Assembly (NCBI RefSeq): GCF_001494595.1
Contig: NZ_LN929907.1
Span: forward strand, 1,245,468-1,309,467
From: Mycobacterium sp. M26
GTDB lineage: Bacteria; Actinomycetota; Actinomycetes; Mycobacteriales; Mycobacteriaceae
Reading direction: 5' to 3'
DNA: 64,000 bases
Shown here one piece after another: positions 18,504 to 28,219 of the stretch. Made by a program: the position numbers and the translations under genes. The stretch's first letter is position 1. Every line of letters begins with the position of its first letter. Under the pieces are notes generated by a model that worked only from the letters and a program-made list of their open reading frames with translations, did not search any database and was not told the DNA's origin.

Positions 18504-18770
18504 ATGACGTCTATGAACGGGCCATCGGCGCGGGACGCGGCTGGCGGAAAATCGGCGCGAGATGCCGGTGGCGCTGACGGTTCGCCAGTCGCCCGAGCTC
18601 AATTTCTCACCGTCGCCGAAGTGGCTTCGCTCATGCGGGTCAGCAAGATGACGGTCTACCGGCTGGTGCACAACGGTGAGCTGCCCGCTGTCCGGGTCGG
18701 CCGGTCGTTCCGAGTGCATGCCAAGGCCGTCCACGATCTGCTGGAGACCTCGTACTTCGACGCCGGCTGA
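18504..18770 (+). CDS. BldC/excisionase-type helix-turn-helix DNA-binding protein (Rv0500A-like)
   Basis: An 88-residue protein. After a 30-residue Gly/Ala/Ser-rich leader it has a MerR-like winged helix of the excisionase/BldC type: FLTVAEVASLMRVSKMTVYR, LVHNGELPAVRVGRSFRVHAKAVHDLL. Such small proteins bind AT-rich direct repeats in Streptomyces (BldC); the mycobacterial targets are not known. ATG 18504 is the first in-frame start; a second ATG at 18513 is possible. No integrase or phage gene is nearby, so it is a chromosomal regulator and not an excisionase. Confidence 0.85.
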   Translation: MTSMNGPSARDAAGGKSARDAGGADGSPVARAQFLTVAEVASLMRVSKMTVYRLVHNGELPAVRVGRSFRVHAKAVHDLLETSYFDAG

Positions 18771-18815
18771 TCCCACACCGACGAGGCCGTTTTCCGTTCC
18801 CGCCACCTGCTTAGG

Positions 18816-18857
18816 TAAGGTGACCGGGACGAGAGACAAGCCCGCACACTCGCGGGC
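18816..18857 (+). promoter_or_regulatory. Promoter and leader hairpin of the bS22 gene
   Basis: TAAGGT (18816-18821) fits a -10 box, with transcription starting near 18828. GCCCGC (18840-18845) pairs with GCGGGC (18852-18857) around a 6-base loop in the leader, 27 bases before the start codon. The stem could shape translation of this very short gene. Confidence 0.4.
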
Positions 18858-18884
18858 ACTGCGAGGACTTAGGTAGCGGAATTC

Positions 18885-18986
18885 ATGGGTTCAGTCATCA
18901 AGAAGCGGCGCAAGCGCATGTCGAAGAAGAAGCACCGCAAGCTGCTGCGTCGTACCCGGGTTCAGCGCAGAAAACTCGGTAAGTAG
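18885..18986 (+). CDS. Small ribosomal protein bS22 (AURKAIP1/COX24-domain peptide)
   Basis: A 33-residue, extremely basic peptide: [20 protein letters not shown], then [13 protein letters not shown] and TAG. This matches the mycobacterial Rv0500B peptide, recognised as ribosomal protein bS22 in cryo-EM maps of mycobacterial 30S subunits. It is also described by the AURKAIP1/COX24 C-terminal domain. It lies between the HTH gene and galE2 exactly as in M. tuberculosis. The assignment rests on near-invariant sequence and context. Confidence 0.92.
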
Positions 18987-19044
18987 TCCTTCGCCGGGGC
19001 ACAGGCCCGGGCCGCGCAGGCCTGCCTGACCGGGCTCAGCCCGA

Positions 19045-19050
19045 TAGGCT
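19045..19050 (+). promoter_or_regulatory. Putative -10 box of the galE2-like gene
   Basis: TAGGCT followed by six bases and ATG 19057. This supports ATG 19057 and a leaderless message, over the in-frame GTG at 19051. Confidence 0.5.
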
Positions 19051-19056
19051 GTGCTG

Positions 19057-20130
19057 ATGGATACCGGCGGTACCGACACGGAGGGGCTGCACTACCCGAA
19101 GGTGGTGCTGGTCACCGGCGCCTGCCGCTTTCTGGGCGGGTACCTGACCGCTCGCCTGGTGCAGAACCCGATGATCAACAAGGTCATCGCCGTCGACGCC
19201 ATCGCCCCCAGCAAGGACATGCTGCGCCGGATGGGCCGCGCCGAGTTCGTGCGCGCCGACATCCGGAACCCCTTCATCGCCAAGGTCATTCGCAACGGCG
19301 ACGTCGACACCGTGGTGCATGCCGCCGCGGCCTCGTACGCGCCGCGCTCAGGTGGCCGGGCCACGTTGAAGGAAATCAACGTGATGGGCGCGATGCAGCT
19401 GTTCGCCGCCTGCCAGAAGGCGCCGTCGGTGCGGCGGGTGATCCTGAAGTCCACCTCGGAGGTCTACGGCTCGCACCCGCACGACCCGGTGGTCTACACC
19501 GAGGACAGCAGCAGCCGCCGTCCGCCCGGTGAGGGTTTCGCCCGCGACAGCATCGACATCGAGGGCTACGCCCGCGGCCTGGGGCGGCGTCGGCCCGATA
19601 TCGCGGTGACGATCCTGCGGCTGGCGAACATGATTGGGCCCGCGATGGACACCGCGCTGTCGCGCTACCTGGCCGGCCCGCTGGTGCCGACGGTTCTCGG
19701 CCACGACGCCCGCCTGCAACTGCTGCACGAGCAGGACGCCCTCGGTGCCCTGGAGCGGGCGACGATCGCCGGCAGGCCCGGCACGTTCAACATCGGGGCC
19801 GACGGCATCATCATGATGTCGCAGGCGATTCGGCGCTCCGGACGGATTGCGCTTCCGGTGCCGAGTGTGGGGGTGTGGGCACTGGAATCGTTGCGCAAGG
19901 CAACCGGCAGTGTTGACATCAATCGCGACCAGATGGAATGGCTGAGTTACGGCCGCGTCATGGACACCACCCGCATGCGCGCCGAGTTGGGTTTTGCCCC
20001 CAAGTGGACGACGATGGAGGCATTCGACGACTACGTGCGTGGCCGAGGTTTGACACCGATCGTCGACCCGAAATGGGTACGCTCGGTGGAGAGCCGCGCC
20101 GTCGCCGTCGCGCAGCGTTGGGGTGGCTGA
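19057..20130 (+). CDS. galE2: Extended-SDR NAD-dependent epimerase-like protein (GalE2/Rv0501-like)
   Basis: A 357-residue extended SDR. The fold is clear (VVLVTGACRFLGGYLTARL at the N-terminus, VRADIRNP, VVHAAAAS, LKSTSEVYGSHP), but key features are altered. The second glycine of G-x-x-G-x-x-G is arginine (GACRFLG), and the expected Y-x-x-x-K is not found: the region reads DIEGYARGLGRR. A conventional UDP-glucose 4-epimerase activity is therefore doubtful despite the inherited gene name; a cofactor-binding or structural role is possible. The gene is followed after 29 bases by the acyltransferase gene. Confidence 0.8.
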   Translation: MDTGGTDTEGLHYPKVVLVTGACRFLGGYLTARLVQNPMINKVIAVDAIAPSKDMLRRMGRAEFVRADIRNPFIAKVIRNGDVDTVVHAAAASYAPRSGGRATLKEINVMGAMQLFAACQKAPSVRRVILKSTSEVYGSHPHDPVVYTEDSSSRRPPGEGFARDSIDIEGYARGLGRRRPDIAVTILRLANMIGPAMDTALSRYLAGPLVPTVLGHDARLQLLHEQDALGALERATIAGRPGTFNIGADGIIMMSQAIRRSGRIALPVPSVGVWALESLRKATGSVDINRDQMEWLSYGRVMDTTRMRAELGFAPKWTTMEAFDDYVRGRGLTPIVDPKWVRSVESRAVAVAQRWGG

Positions 20131-20159
20131 GAGCGTGATGGTGGGGAGAGGTAACGGCA

Positions 20160-21221
20160 GTGGCGGGTGAATCCAAAGCGAAAGTGATTCCGCTGCATTC
20201 GAATTCGAGAGCAGCGGCAGCCCGCCGGGCCTCGCTGCGGGCCGAAGCGGCGCGCAGGCATCCCTCCCTGCTGTCCGACCCCGGGACCAGGGCGTCGGCC
20301 GACGACATCGCCGCCGTCGTCCGTGAGATCGACGCGCGTCGCGGTGCGGCGGGATTGGGTCGCGCCGAGGGCGAGCCCAACGAACTCGCCCAACGCATTT
20401 CCGCGGTCGCCGACTTTGTCCGCAAGAGACTGTCCGGCGATTACACCGTGGACGAATTCGGCTTCGACCCGCAATTCAACAACGCACTCGTCCTGCCTTT
20501 GCTGCGGTTCTTTTTCCAGAATTGGTTCCGCGTCGAGGTCAGCGGTATCGAGAACCTGCCGGCCGACGGCGCCGGACTGGTGGTGGCCAACCATGCCGGC
20601 ACCTTGCCGTTCGACGGCCTGATGTTGTCGGTGGCGGTGCACGACCACCATCCGGGGCATCGCGATCTGCGTCTGCTGGCCGCCGACATGGTCTTCGACA
20701 TGCCGATGCTCGGCCCGATCGCCCGCAAGGCTGGTCACACCATGGCCTGCAGTATCGACGCCAACCGGCTGCTGGCCGGCGGTGAGCTGACGGCGGTGTT
20801 CCCCGAGGGCTACAAGGGGCTGGGCAAGCATTTCCGGGATCGCTACAAGCTGCAGCGGTTCGGCCGTGGCGGATTCGTCTCGGCGGCGCTGCGCACGGGG
20901 GCGCCGATCATTCCGTGCTCGATCGTCGGCTCGGAGGAGATCTACCCGATGCTGGCCGACGTCAAATTGCTCGCGCGGGTGCTGGGGTTGCCGTACTTCC
21001 CGGTCACCCCGCTGTTCCCGCTGGCCGGTCCGGCCGGGCTGATCCCGCTTCCGTCCAAGTGGCACATCGCCTTTGGCACACCCATCGAGACGGCCGACTA
21101 CGACGAGTCCGCCGCCGACGACCCGATGGTCACCTTCGAGATCACCGATCAGGTGCGCGAGACCATCCAGCAGACGCTGTATCAGCTGCTGGCGGGCCGC
21201 CGGAACATGTTCTTCGGCTGA
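20160..21221 (+). CDS. Lysophospholipid acyltransferase family protein (Rv0502-like)
   Basis: A 353-residue PlsC-type acyltransferase. Residues 1-100 form a charged, Ala/Arg-rich region. The acyltransferase domain has VVANHAGTLPFDGLM (block I, with spacing between His and Asp longer than the standard H-x4-D), CSIDANRLL, VFPEGYKGLGK (block III) and APIIPCSIVGSEEIY (block IV). The substrate is probably a lysophospholipid or other acyl acceptor at the inner membrane. GTG 20160 follows GGGGAGAGG, a strong ribosome binding site. In M. tuberculosis cmaA2 follows this gene; here it does not. Confidence 0.85.
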   Translation: MAGESKAKVIPLHSNSRAAAARRASLRAEAARRHPSLLSDPGTRASADDIAAVVREIDARRGAAGLGRAEGEPNELAQRISAVADFVRKRLSGDYTVDEFGFDPQFNNALVLPLLRFFFQNWFRVEVSGIENLPADGAGLVVANHAGTLPFDGLMLSVAVHDHHPGHRDLRLLAADMVFDMPMLGPIARKAGHTMACSIDANRLLAGGELTAVFPEGYKGLGKHFRDRYKLQRFGRGGFVSAALRTGAPIIPCSIVGSEEIYPMLADVKLLARVLGLPYFPVTPLFPLAGPAGLIPLPSKWHIAFGTPIETADYDESAADDPMVTFEITDQVRETIQQTLYQLLAGRRNMFFG

Positions 21222-21227
21222 GTCGGG

Positions 21228-21728
21228 CTAGCCGCGCAGCGCGGCCGCGGCGATCGCGGCGATCTGGGCGTTGGTCTCCTCATCGCCCTCGGCTTCGCCG
21301 ATCATGGTGACGATCGTGGTCATCACCGGCTTGCCTTCTTCGTCGGTGACCTCACTGCGCAGTTCGCTGATGACGGTTCCGTGCGATTCGGTCACCGAAT
21401 CCAGCCACGAGTCGAAGAACAATTTGTCGCCGGCCACGATCGGACGGTGAAATTTGATCTTCTGGTCGCGGTGAATCACCCGGGCAATATTGATGCCGAC
21501 GTCGAAATTGCGGAAGATCTCCAGCTGCACCTGACGGCCGGCGATAGCGATGAACGTCAGTGGCGCCAGCACGTCGTGGTAGCCGGCGGCCTTGGCGGCC
21601 TCTTCGCTGAAGTGCACCGGGTCGTCGGACTGGATCGCCTTGGCGAACTCGCGGATCTTCTCCCGACCGACCAGGTAGTAGTCCGGGTACCGGAAGTGGG
21701 TGCCGATGATCTCACTGGCGATGGACAT
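21228..21728 (-). CDS. hadD: HadD-type (3R)-hydroxyacyl-ACP dehydratase subunit (Rv0504c-like)
   Basis: A 166-residue hot-dog protein of the MaoC-like N-terminal type (FAS1-like dehydratase domain): [45 protein letters not shown], and [19 protein letters not shown]. It is close to HadA and HadC, the non-catalytic partners of HadB in FAS-II, and corresponds by context to Rv0504c, named HadD and implicated in mycolic acid synthesis. It lacks the D-x4-H hydratase motif, so it probably needs a partner subunit. ATG 21728 has TAGGCT eight bases upstream on the minus strand. It is convergent with the acyltransferase gene (6-base gap). Confidence 0.85.
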   Translation of the reverse strand: MSIASEIIGTHFRYPDYYLVGREKIREFAKAIQSDDPVHFSEEAAKAAGYHDVLAPLTFIAIAGRQVQLEIFRNFDVGINIARVIHRDQKIKFHRPIVAGDKLFFDSWLDSVTESHGTVISELRSEVTDEEGKPVMTTIVTMIGEAEGDEETNAQIAAIAAAALRG

Positions 21729-21820
21729 GGCTTTTGAGCCTATCAGCGATTTTTCGGCCGACTGTGGGGCCTACGTACGCGAGATCACGATCTGGCGTGC
21801 ATAGTGCCCACACTCGCCGC

Positions 21821-22771
21821 CTAGTGGTGCTCGGATCGCCGGGACACCGCGGCGGCCAGCGCACCGCCGATCGCGCCGAGCGCCAGCGCCGAGGGCACCC
21901 CGATCCTGGCGGCCTTGCGGGCGGTGCGGAAATCGCGGATCTCCCAGCCCCGTTCGCGGGCCAACTCACGCAGATCGGCATCCGGGTTGATCGCGACGGC
22001 CGTGCCGACCAGCGACAGCATGGGCACGTCGTTGTAGCTGTCCGAGTAGGCGGTACAGCGTTTGAGGTTGAGCCCCTCGCGGATCGCCAGCTGGCGCACG
22101 GCGTGAGCCTTACCCAGCCCGTGCAGGATGTCGCCGACCAGTCGGCCGGTGAACACCCCGTCCTGGGACTCCGCGACCGTGCCCAATGCCCCGGTGAACC
22201 CCAGCCGGCGGGCGATGGTCGCGGCCAGCTCGTAGGGCGTGGCTGTGACCAACCACACCTGCTGGCCGGCGTCCAGGTGCATCTGGGCCAGCGCGCGGGT
22301 TCCCGGCCAGATCTTGTCGGCGATGATCTCGTCGTAGATCTCCTCGCCGACGTCGACTAGCTCGGCCACCGAGCGGCCCTCGATGAAGGCCAGCGCCTTG
22401 CGTCGGCCCTCGGCCACGTCGTCGCTGTTCTCCCGGCCGGTCAGCTGGAACTTGGCCTGGGCGTAGACGAACTTGGCCATGTCGGCATAGGTGAAGTACT
22501 TGCGGGAGGCCAGGCCGCGACCGAAGTGCACCAGCGACGAGCCCTGGACCAGCGTGTTGTCCACGTCGAAGAACGCCGCCGCGGTCAAATCGGCCGGCGG
22601 CGGGCCCGGCTCGAGAGCGGCTTCGGGCGCCGGCTCGCGATGTGCGGCGATGCTCGCATCGCGAGCCACCGCGCTGGCCTGCTCGGCCACCAGCTCGTCG
22701 ACCGCGCGCTGCGCGCTGGCCCGGCCGGCTTCCTGACCCGCAAGCTCCTGGTCTTGGTCCCCGGAACCCAT
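21821..22771 (-). CDS. serB1: HAD-IB family phosphatase (SerB1-like)
   Basis: A 316-residue HAD hydrolase. Motif [20 protein letters not shown] (nucleophile Asp), motif II TATPYEL, and motif III with [14 protein letters not shown] are all present. Residues 1-70 are an Ala/Glu-rich extension, and the C-terminus has a hydrophobic tail with basic residues ([21 protein letters not shown]) that may touch the membrane. Annotated SerB1 in mycobacteria, but the physiological substrate (phosphoserine or another phosphomonoester, possibly lysophosphatidate) is uncertain. ATG 22771 is preceded at 7 bases by TAGGGT. Confidence 0.85.
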   Translation of the reverse strand: MGSGDQDQELAGQEAGRASAQRAVDELVAEQASAVARDASIAAHREPAPEAALEPGPPPADLTAAAFFDVDNTLVQGSSLVHFGRGLASRKYFTYADMAKFVYAQAKFQLTGRENSDDVAEGRRKALAFIEGRSVAELVDVGEEIYDEIIADKIWPGTRALAQMHLDAGQQVWLVTATPYELAATIARRLGFTGALGTVAESQDGVFTGRLVGDILHGLGKAHAVRQLAIREGLNLKRCTAYSDSYNDVPMLSLVGTAVAINPDADLRELARERGWEIRDFRTARKAARIGVPSALALGAIGGALAAAVSRRSEHH

Positions 22772-22778
22772 GTCACCA

Positions 22779-22784
22779 ACCCTA
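22779..22784 (-). promoter_or_regulatory. Putative -10 box of serB1
   Basis: Minus-strand TAGGGT, seven bases before the ATG at 22771. The serB1 and glutaredoxin-like starts are only 31 bases apart, so the divergent promoters share this small region. Confidence 0.5.
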
Positions 22785-22802
22785 ACTGCGACACTCGATC
22801 GG

Positions 22803-23063
22803 GTGAGCCGCCGACATGTCGAACTGCTGACCCGCGCCGGGTGCAGCATCTGCGAAAAGGTCTACGCCCGGTTGGCCGAACTGGCCGACGAACTCGATTT
22901 CGAGCTCTCCAGCGTGGACGTGGACGCCGCGGCGGCCGCCGGTGACAGCGCGCTGCGCGCCGAGTTCGGCGACCGGTTGCCGGTGGTCCTGCTCGACGGC
23001 CGGGAGCACAGTTACTGGGAGATCGACGAGCCGCGGCTGCGCTCCGATTTGGCCCTCGGGTGA
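22803..23063 (+). CDS. Glutaredoxin-like thioredoxin-fold protein (Rv0508-like)
   Basis: An 86-residue redox protein with an N-terminal CSIC active site ([20 protein letters not shown]) and the cis-proline region [10 protein letters not shown]. It belongs to the DUF836/glutaredoxin-like group. The reductant is unknown; a mycothiol-linked role is possible. GTG 22803 puts the active site at residue 14, as is usual. It precedes hemA by about 100 bases and is conserved there in mycobacteria, so it may serve the heme pathway, which begins with thiol chemistry at HemA. Confidence 0.85.
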   Translation: MSRRHVELLTRAGCSICEKVYARLAELADELDFELSSVDVDAAAAAGDSALRAEFGDRLPVVLLDGREHSYWEIDEPRLRSDLALG

Positions 23064-23169
23064 ACAGCCGGAGAATTTGGTCAGCTGCCTGCGCACCGAT
23101 TACCGTGGAAGTAAGTTTCACTAACGGACATTTCCGTCACAGCAAGGGAGCGGGCAAGGTGATCGTGCC

Positions 23170-24537
23170 GTGAGCGTCCTGCTGTTCGGGGTGTCCCATC
23201 GAAGCGCTCCGGTCTCCGTTCTCGAGCAGCTCTCCACCGATGAGTCTGACCAGGTCAAGATCATCGACCAGGTGTTGCAGTCGCCGCTGGTGACCGAGGC
23301 CATGGTGCTGTCGACCTGCAACCGGGTCGAGGTCTACGCGGTGGTGGACGCCTTCCACGGCGGCTTGTCGGCTATCGGTCAGGTGCTCGCCGAGCACTCC
23401 GGAATGTCGATGGGCGACCTCACCAAGTACGCCTACGTCCGCTACAGCGAGGCCGCCGTCGAGCACCTCTTCGCCGTCGCCAGCGGTCTGGACAGCGCGG
23501 TCATCGGCGAGCAGCAGGTGCTCGGCCAGGTCCGCCGCGCCTACGCCACCGCCGAAGCCAACCGCACCGTCGGCCGCGTCCTGCACGATCTGGCCCAGCG
23601 GGCGCTGTCGGTGGGCAAGCGGGTGCACACCGAAACCGCGATCGACGCCGCCGGCGCCAGTGTGGTGTCGGTCGCACTCGACATCGCCGGCTCGCGGCTG
23701 GACGGTTTGGCCGGCCGCACCGCGGCCGTCGTCGGCGCCGGCTCGATGGGCGGACTGTCGGTCGCACACCTGGTGCGCGCCGGGGTCACCCACATCCACG
23801 TCGTCAACCGCTCGCTGCCGCGCGCCCAGCGGCTGGCCGAGAACATCCGCGAGCAGGGTGTCGGCGCCGAGGCCCTGACCCTCGAGCAGCTGCCTGCCGC
23901 GCTGGCCGCCGCCGACGTGGTGGTCAGCTGCACCGGAGCCGTCCGTCCGGTGGTCTCTTTGGCCGATGTGCACCACGCGCTGGCCACCGCGCAGCGTGAC
24001 GAGGCCGCCGCGCCGCTGGTGCTGTGCGACCTGGGCATGCCCCGCGACGTCGACTCGGCCGTTGCCGGACTGCCGGGTGTCTCCGTCATCGATATGGACC
24101 GGGTGCAGCGCGAACCGTCGGCGCGGGCCGCGGCCACCGACGCCGAAGCGGCCCGCCAGATCGTCGCTACCGAAGTTGCTGCCTACCTGGCCGGTCAGCG
24201 GATGGCCGAGGTCACCCCGACCGTCACCGCCCTGCGCCAGCGCGCCGCCGACGTCGTGGAAGCCGAACTGCTGCGGCTGGACAACCGGCTGCCCGGCCTG
24301 GACGACAGCCTGCGCGACGAGGTCGCCCGCACCGTGCGCCGGGTGGTCGACAAGCTGCTGCACGCCCCCACGGTGCGGGTCAAACAGCTGGCCAGCGCGC
24401 CGGGCGGCGACAGCTATGCCGAGGCGCTGCGCGAACTCTTCGAGCTCGACCCGCAGGCCGTCGACGCGGTCGCCGCGGGTGAACTGCCCTTGATCACACC
24501 GGAATTCGACTCCGGTCGCCCAGAACTCACCGAGTAG
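23170..24537 (+). CDS. hemA: Glutamyl-tRNA reductase
   Basis: A 455-residue enzyme converting glutamyl-tRNA to glutamate-1-semialdehyde, the first committed step of C5 tetrapyrrole synthesis. Motifs: [12 protein letters not shown] with the catalytic cysteine, [18 protein letters not shown] fold [17 protein letters not shown], and a C-terminal dimerisation helix region ([21 protein letters not shown]). GTG 23170 is preferred over an upstream out-of-frame GTG. The 106-base gap before it holds ACGGA-CATT-TCCGT, a weak 5-bp inverted repeat. Confidence 0.96.
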   Translation: MSVLLFGVSHRSAPVSVLEQLSTDESDQVKIIDQVLQSPLVTEAMVLSTCNRVEVYAVVDAFHGGLSAIGQVLAEHSGMSMGDLTKYAYVRYSEAAVEHLFAVASGLDSAVIGEQQVLGQVRRAYATAEANRTVGRVLHDLAQRALSVGKRVHTETAIDAAGASVVSVALDIAGSRLDGLAGRTAAVVGAGSMGGLSVAHLVRAGVTHIHVVNRSLPRAQRLAENIREQGVGAEALTLEQLPAALAAADVVVSCTGAVRPVVSLADVHHALATAQRDEAAAPLVLCDLGMPRDVDSAVAGLPGVSVIDMDRVQREPSARAAATDAEAARQIVATEVAAYLAGQRMAEVTPTVTALRQRAADVVEAELLRLDNRLPGLDDSLRDEVARTVRRVVDKLLHAPTVRVKQLASAPGGDSYAEALRELFELDPQAVDAVAAGELPLITPEFDSGRPELTE

Positions 24538-24542
24538 GGCGC

Positions 24543-25496
24543 TTGGCCGGCAGCGACAACGCGGTCATCAGGATCGGCACCCGGGGCAGCCTGCTGGCGA
24601 CCACCCAGGCCGGGACCATCAGGGATGAACTCATCGGGCGTGGACACCGCGCCGAACTGGTCATCATCAGCACCGAGGGTGACCGCTCACAGAAGCCGGT
24701 CGCCGAGATCGGTGTGGGGGTGTTCACCGCCGCGCTGCGCGAGGCGATCGCCGACGGCCGGGTCGATATGGCGGTGCACTCGTACAAGGATTTGCCGACA
24801 GCCCACGATGACCGTTTCGTCATCGCCGCGATTCCCCGACGCGAGGACCCGCGTGACGCGCTGGTGGCCCGCGACGGCATGGTGCTGGGGGAGTTGCCAG
24901 CCGGTTCGGTGATCGGCACATCGTCCGTGCGGCGGGCCGCGCAGCTTAGAGCACTGGGTCTCGGTTTGGAAATCCGCCCCCTAAGAGGCAACCTAGATAC
25001 CAGGTTGAACAGGGTAAGCAGCGGTGATCTCGACGCCATCGTGGTTGCCCGGGCGGGCCTGGCCCGTCTCGGACGACTCGGCGATGTCACCGAGACGCTG
25101 GAGCCGGTGCAGATGTTGCCAGCGCCGGCTCAAGGTGCGCTCGCGGTCGAGTGCCGCGCAGGCGACACCGGGCTTGCGGCGCTACTGGCGGAGTTGGATG
25201 ACCCCGACACCCGCGCCGCGGTCACCGCCGAGCGAGTCCTGCTGGCCAAGCTGGAGGCCGGTTGTTCGGCACCGGTGGGCGCGATCGCCGAGGTGGTCGA
25301 GTCCATTGATGACGACGGCCGGATCTTCGAGGAGTTGTCGCTGCGCGCCTGCGTGGCGGCGACAGACGGATCCGACGTGATCCGTGCGTCCGGAATCGGA
25401 ACGCCGGGCCGGTCCGAAGAGCTGGGGCTCTCGGTGGCCGCGGAGTTGTTCGAGCTCGGTGCGCGCGAAGTCATGTCGAACAGTGCTCCGCAATGA
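24543..25496 (+). CDS. hemC: Porphobilinogen deaminase (hydroxymethylbilane synthase)
   Basis: A 317-residue enzyme polymerising four porphobilinogens into hydroxymethylbilane on a dipyrromethane cofactor. Visible: [15 protein letters not shown] at the N-terminus, [11 protein letters not shown] with the catalytic Asp region, [11 protein letters not shown], and [11 protein letters not shown] with the cofactor cysteine (residue 241). The start appears to be TTG 24543, five bases after the hemA stop; the valine used as the first residue in some relatives is GTC here, so it cannot initiate. Confidence 0.95.
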   Translation: MAGSDNAVIRIGTRGSLLATTQAGTIRDELIGRGHRAELVIISTEGDRSQKPVAEIGVGVFTAALREAIADGRVDMAVHSYKDLPTAHDDRFVIAAIPRREDPRDALVARDGMVLGELPAGSVIGTSSVRRAAQLRALGLGLEIRPLRGNLDTRLNRVSSGDLDAIVVARAGLARLGRLGDVTETLEPVQMLPAPAQGALAVECRAGDTGLAALLAELDDPDTRAAVTAERVLLAKLEAGCSAPVGAIAEVVESIDDDGRIFEELSLRACVAATDGSDVIRASGIGTPGRSEELGLSVAAELFELGAREVMSNSAPQ

Positions 25497-25523
25497 CTGG
25501 CGGAGTAGAGCGGGAGTGAAGCG

Positions 25524-27215
25524 ATGACTGGCCACGGTAGCGGGCGACGCAAGGCGAAGCCGGGACACATCACGTTCGTCGGTTCGGGTCCTGGTGACCC
25601 CAACCTGCTGACGACACGCGCCCGCGCTGTGCTCGCCAATGCGGCGCTGGTCTTCACCGACCCGGATGTGCCGCAGGCGGTGCTCAACGTGGTCGGGACG
25701 GAACTGCCGCCGGCCGTCGGCCCCGCCCCCGCGCCCGAGAAGGGCGCGGTGCGCGAGCAGATCCCCGGCCAGGATTCCGACGGCCCCATTGCCAACGAGA
25801 TCGCCCCGCCGGTCGTCTCCGTCGGCCCCGACATCCGCCCCGCGCTCGGCGACCCCGCTGAAGTGGCCAAGATTCTGGTCGCCGAGGCCAAGGCCGGGTT
25901 CGACGTGGTGCGCCTGGTCGCCGGTGACCCACTGTCGATCGACGCCGTCATCACCGAGGTCAACGCGGTGGCCAAGGCGCACGCCGAGTTCGAGATCGTG
26001 CCCGGGCTGCCCGCCACCAGCGCGGTGCCCACCTACGCCGGTCTGCCGCTGGGTTCGGCGCACACCGTCGCCGATGTCCGCGGCGAGGTGGACTGGGCGG
26101 CTCTGGCCGCCGCCCCCGGCCCGCTGATCCTGACCGCCACCGCCTCCCACCTGCCCGAGGCCGCCCGCACCCTGATCGAGTACGGCCTGGCCGATGCGAC
26201 CCCGTGCGTGGTGACCTGCAACGGCACCACCTGCGGGCAGCGCTCGGTGGAGACCACGCTGGCAGGCCTGACCGACCGTGCGACGCTGGCCGGCGGCAAT
26301 GACCCGGCCGGCCCGCTGACCGGCACCCTGGTGGTCACGATCGGCAAGACCGTCGCACACCGCGCGAAGCTGAACTGGTGGGAGAGCCGCGCCCTGTACG
26401 GCTGGACCGTGCTGGTGCCGCGCACCAAGGATCAGGCCGGCGAGATGAGCGATCGGCTGATCGGTCACGGCGCCCTGCCGATCGAGGTGCCGACCATCGC
26501 CGTCGAGCCGCCGCGTAGCCCCGCCCAGATGGAAAGGGCCGTCAAGGGTTTGGTCGACGGCCGCTACCAGTGGGTGGTGTTCACCTCCACCAACGCCGTG
26601 CGTGCGGTGTGGGAGAAGTTCGGTGAGTTCGGTCTGGATGCCCGTGCCTTCTCCGGGGTGAAGATCGCCTGTGTCGGCGAGTCCACCGCCGATCGGGTGC
26701 GCGCCTTCGGCGTGAGCCCCGAGCTGGTGCCCTCCGGCGAGCAGTCCTCGCTCGGGCTGCTCGACGAATTCCCGGAGTACGACAGCATTTTCGACCCGGT
26801 GAACCGGGTCCTGCTGCCGCGCGCCGACATCGCCACCGAGACGCTGGCCGAAGGTCTGCGGGAACGCGGCTGGGAGATCGAGGACGTCACCGCCTACCGC
26901 ACCGTGCGGGCAGCACCGCCGCCGGCCGAGACCCGCGAGATGATCAAGACCGGCGGGTTCGACGCGGTCTGCTTCACCTCCAGCTCGACGGTGCGCAACC
27001 TGGTGGGCATCGCCGGTAAGCCGCACGCCCGCACCATCGTCGCGTGCATCGGGCCCAAGACAGCCGAGACCGCAGCCGAATTCGGGCTGCGGGTCGACGT
27101 CCAGCCCGAGACCGCCGCGGTGGGCCCGCTGGTCGACGCCCTGGCCGAGCACGCTGCCCGGCTGCGCGCCGAGGGTGCTCTGCCGCCGCCGCGCAAGAAG
27201 AGTCGCCGCCGCTAA
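25524..27215 (+). CDS. hemD: Fused uroporphyrinogen-III methyltransferase / uroporphyrinogen-III synthase
   Basis: A 563-residue two-domain enzyme. The N-terminal ~290 residues are a CobA-type SAM methyltransferase ([54 protein letters not shown]). The C-terminal half is HemD ([47 protein letters not shown]). It therefore both closes the ring to uroporphyrinogen III and can divert it toward siroheme/cobalamin precorrin-2. ATG 25524 lies 27 bases after hemC. The C-terminus is basic (RKKSRRR). The fusion is usual for mycobacteria. Confidence 0.95.
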   Translation: MTGHGSGRRKAKPGHITFVGSGPGDPNLLTTRARAVLANAALVFTDPDVPQAVLNVVGTELPPAVGPAPAPEKGAVREQIPGQDSDGPIANEIAPPVVSVGPDIRPALGDPAEVAKILVAEAKAGFDVVRLVAGDPLSIDAVITEVNAVAKAHAEFEIVPGLPATSAVPTYAGLPLGSAHTVADVRGEVDWAALAAAPGPLILTATASHLPEAARTLIEYGLADATPCVVTCNGTTCGQRSVETTLAGLTDRATLAGGNDPAGPLTGTLVVTIGKTVAHRAKLNWWESRALYGWTVLVPRTKDQAGEMSDRLIGHGALPIEVPTIAVEPPRSPAQMERAVKGLVDGRYQWVVFTSTNAVRAVWEKFGEFGLDARAFSGVKIACVGESTADRVRAFGVSPELVPSGEQSSLGLLDEFPEYDSIFDPVNRVLLPRADIATETLAEGLRERGWEIEDVTAYRTVRAAPPPAETREMIKTGGFDAVCFTSSSTVRNLVGIAGKPHARTIVACIGPKTAETAAEFGLRVDVQPETAAVGPLVDALAEHAARLRAEGALPPPRKKSRRR

Positions 27216-27238
27216 GCCGAGCAACCGAAAGCCGGTTC

Positions 27239-28219
27239 ATGACTTTTCCCAGGCACCGCCCGCGCCGGTTGCGTTCGACGCCGGCTCTGCGCCGACTGGT
27301 GGCCCAGACCTCGCTGGAGCCACGCCATCTCGTGTTGCCGATGTTCGTCGCCGACGGGATCGGCGAGCCGCGACCCATTGCGTCCATGCCGGGAGTCGTT
27401 CAGCACACCCGTGATTCGCTGCGCACGGCGGCCGCTGAGGCGGTCGAGGCCGGTGTCGGCGGGCTGATGCTGTTCGGGGTGCCGCGCGATCAGGACAAGG
27501 ACGCCCTGGGTTCGTGCGGGCTGGACCCGGACGGAATCCTCAACGTCGCCCTGCGTGACCTGGCCAAGGACCTCGGTGACGACACCGTGCTGATGGCCGA
27601 CACCTGCCTGGACGAGTTCACCGATCACGGCCACTGCGGTGTGCTCGACGCCCGGGGCCGGGTGGATAACGACGCCACCAACGCGCAGTACGTGAAACTG
27701 GCTCTGGCCCAAGCGGAGTCGGGTGCGCATGTAGTGGGCCCCAGCGGCATGATGGACGGTCAGGTGGCCGCCATCCGCGACGGACTCGACGCCGCCGGTT
27801 TCACCGACGTGGTGATACTGGCCTACGCCGCCAAGTTCGCCTCGGCCTTCTACGGGCCGTTCCGGGAGGCCGTCGCCTCGAGCCTGCAGGGCGATCGCCG
27901 GACCTACCAGCAGGACAGCGGGAACGCGCGGGAAGCGTTGCGTGAGATCGAACTCGACCTCGACGAGGGTGCCGACATCGTGATGGTCAAACCCGCGATG
28001 GCCTACCTCGATGTGGTCCGTGCCGCCGCCGAGATGTCCCCGGTCCCGGTGGCCGCCTACCAGGTGTCCGGCGAGTACGCGATGATCAGCGCCGCGGCCG
28101 CCAACGGCTGGATCGACCGCCGCGCCGCGGCGCTGGAATCGTTGATCAGTATCCGGCGCGCGGGCGCGGACATCGTGCTGACCTACTGGGCCACCGAGGC
28201 CGCGGGCTGGCTCGCGTGA
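27239..28219 (+). CDS. hemB: Delta-aminolevulinic acid dehydratase (porphobilinogen synthase)
   Basis: A 326-residue enzyme condensing two 5-aminolevulinates to porphobilinogen. Active-site lysines lie in [14 protein letters not shown] and [11 protein letters not shown]. The metal region reads [17 protein letters not shown], retaining two cysteines. N-terminal [15 protein letters not shown] and LVLPMFV are typical. ATG 27239, 24 bases after hemD, is chosen because the conserved RPRRLR then lies at residues 6-11. It overlaps the following membrane gene by four bases. Confidence 0.96.
   Translation: MTFPRHRPRRLRSTPALRRLVAQTSLEPRHLVLPMFVADGIGEPRPIASMPGVVQHTRDSLRTAAAEAVEAGVGGLMLFGVPRDQDKDALGSCGLDPDGILNVALRDLAKDLGDDTVLMADTCLDEFTDHGHCGVLDARGRVDNDATNAQYVKLALAQAESGAHVVGPSGMMDGQVAAIRDGLDAAGFTDVVILAYAAKFASAFYGPFREAVASSLQGDRRTYQQDSGNAREALREIELDLDEGADIVMVKPAMAYLDVVRAAAEMSPVPVAAYQVSGEYAMISAAAANGWIDRRAAALESLISIRRAGADIVLTYWATEAAGWLA

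Noticed and set aside
18504..18770. Phage excisionase
   Set aside because: The HTH type matches excisionases, but there is no integrase, attachment site or phage gene, and the gene is part of conserved mycobacterial order.
18811..18829. IdeR-like iron box before bS22 (TTAGGTAAGGTGACC...)
   Set aside because: Only the first half resembles TTAGGTTAGGCTAACCTAA; the second half does not, and the sequence is better explained as a -10 box.
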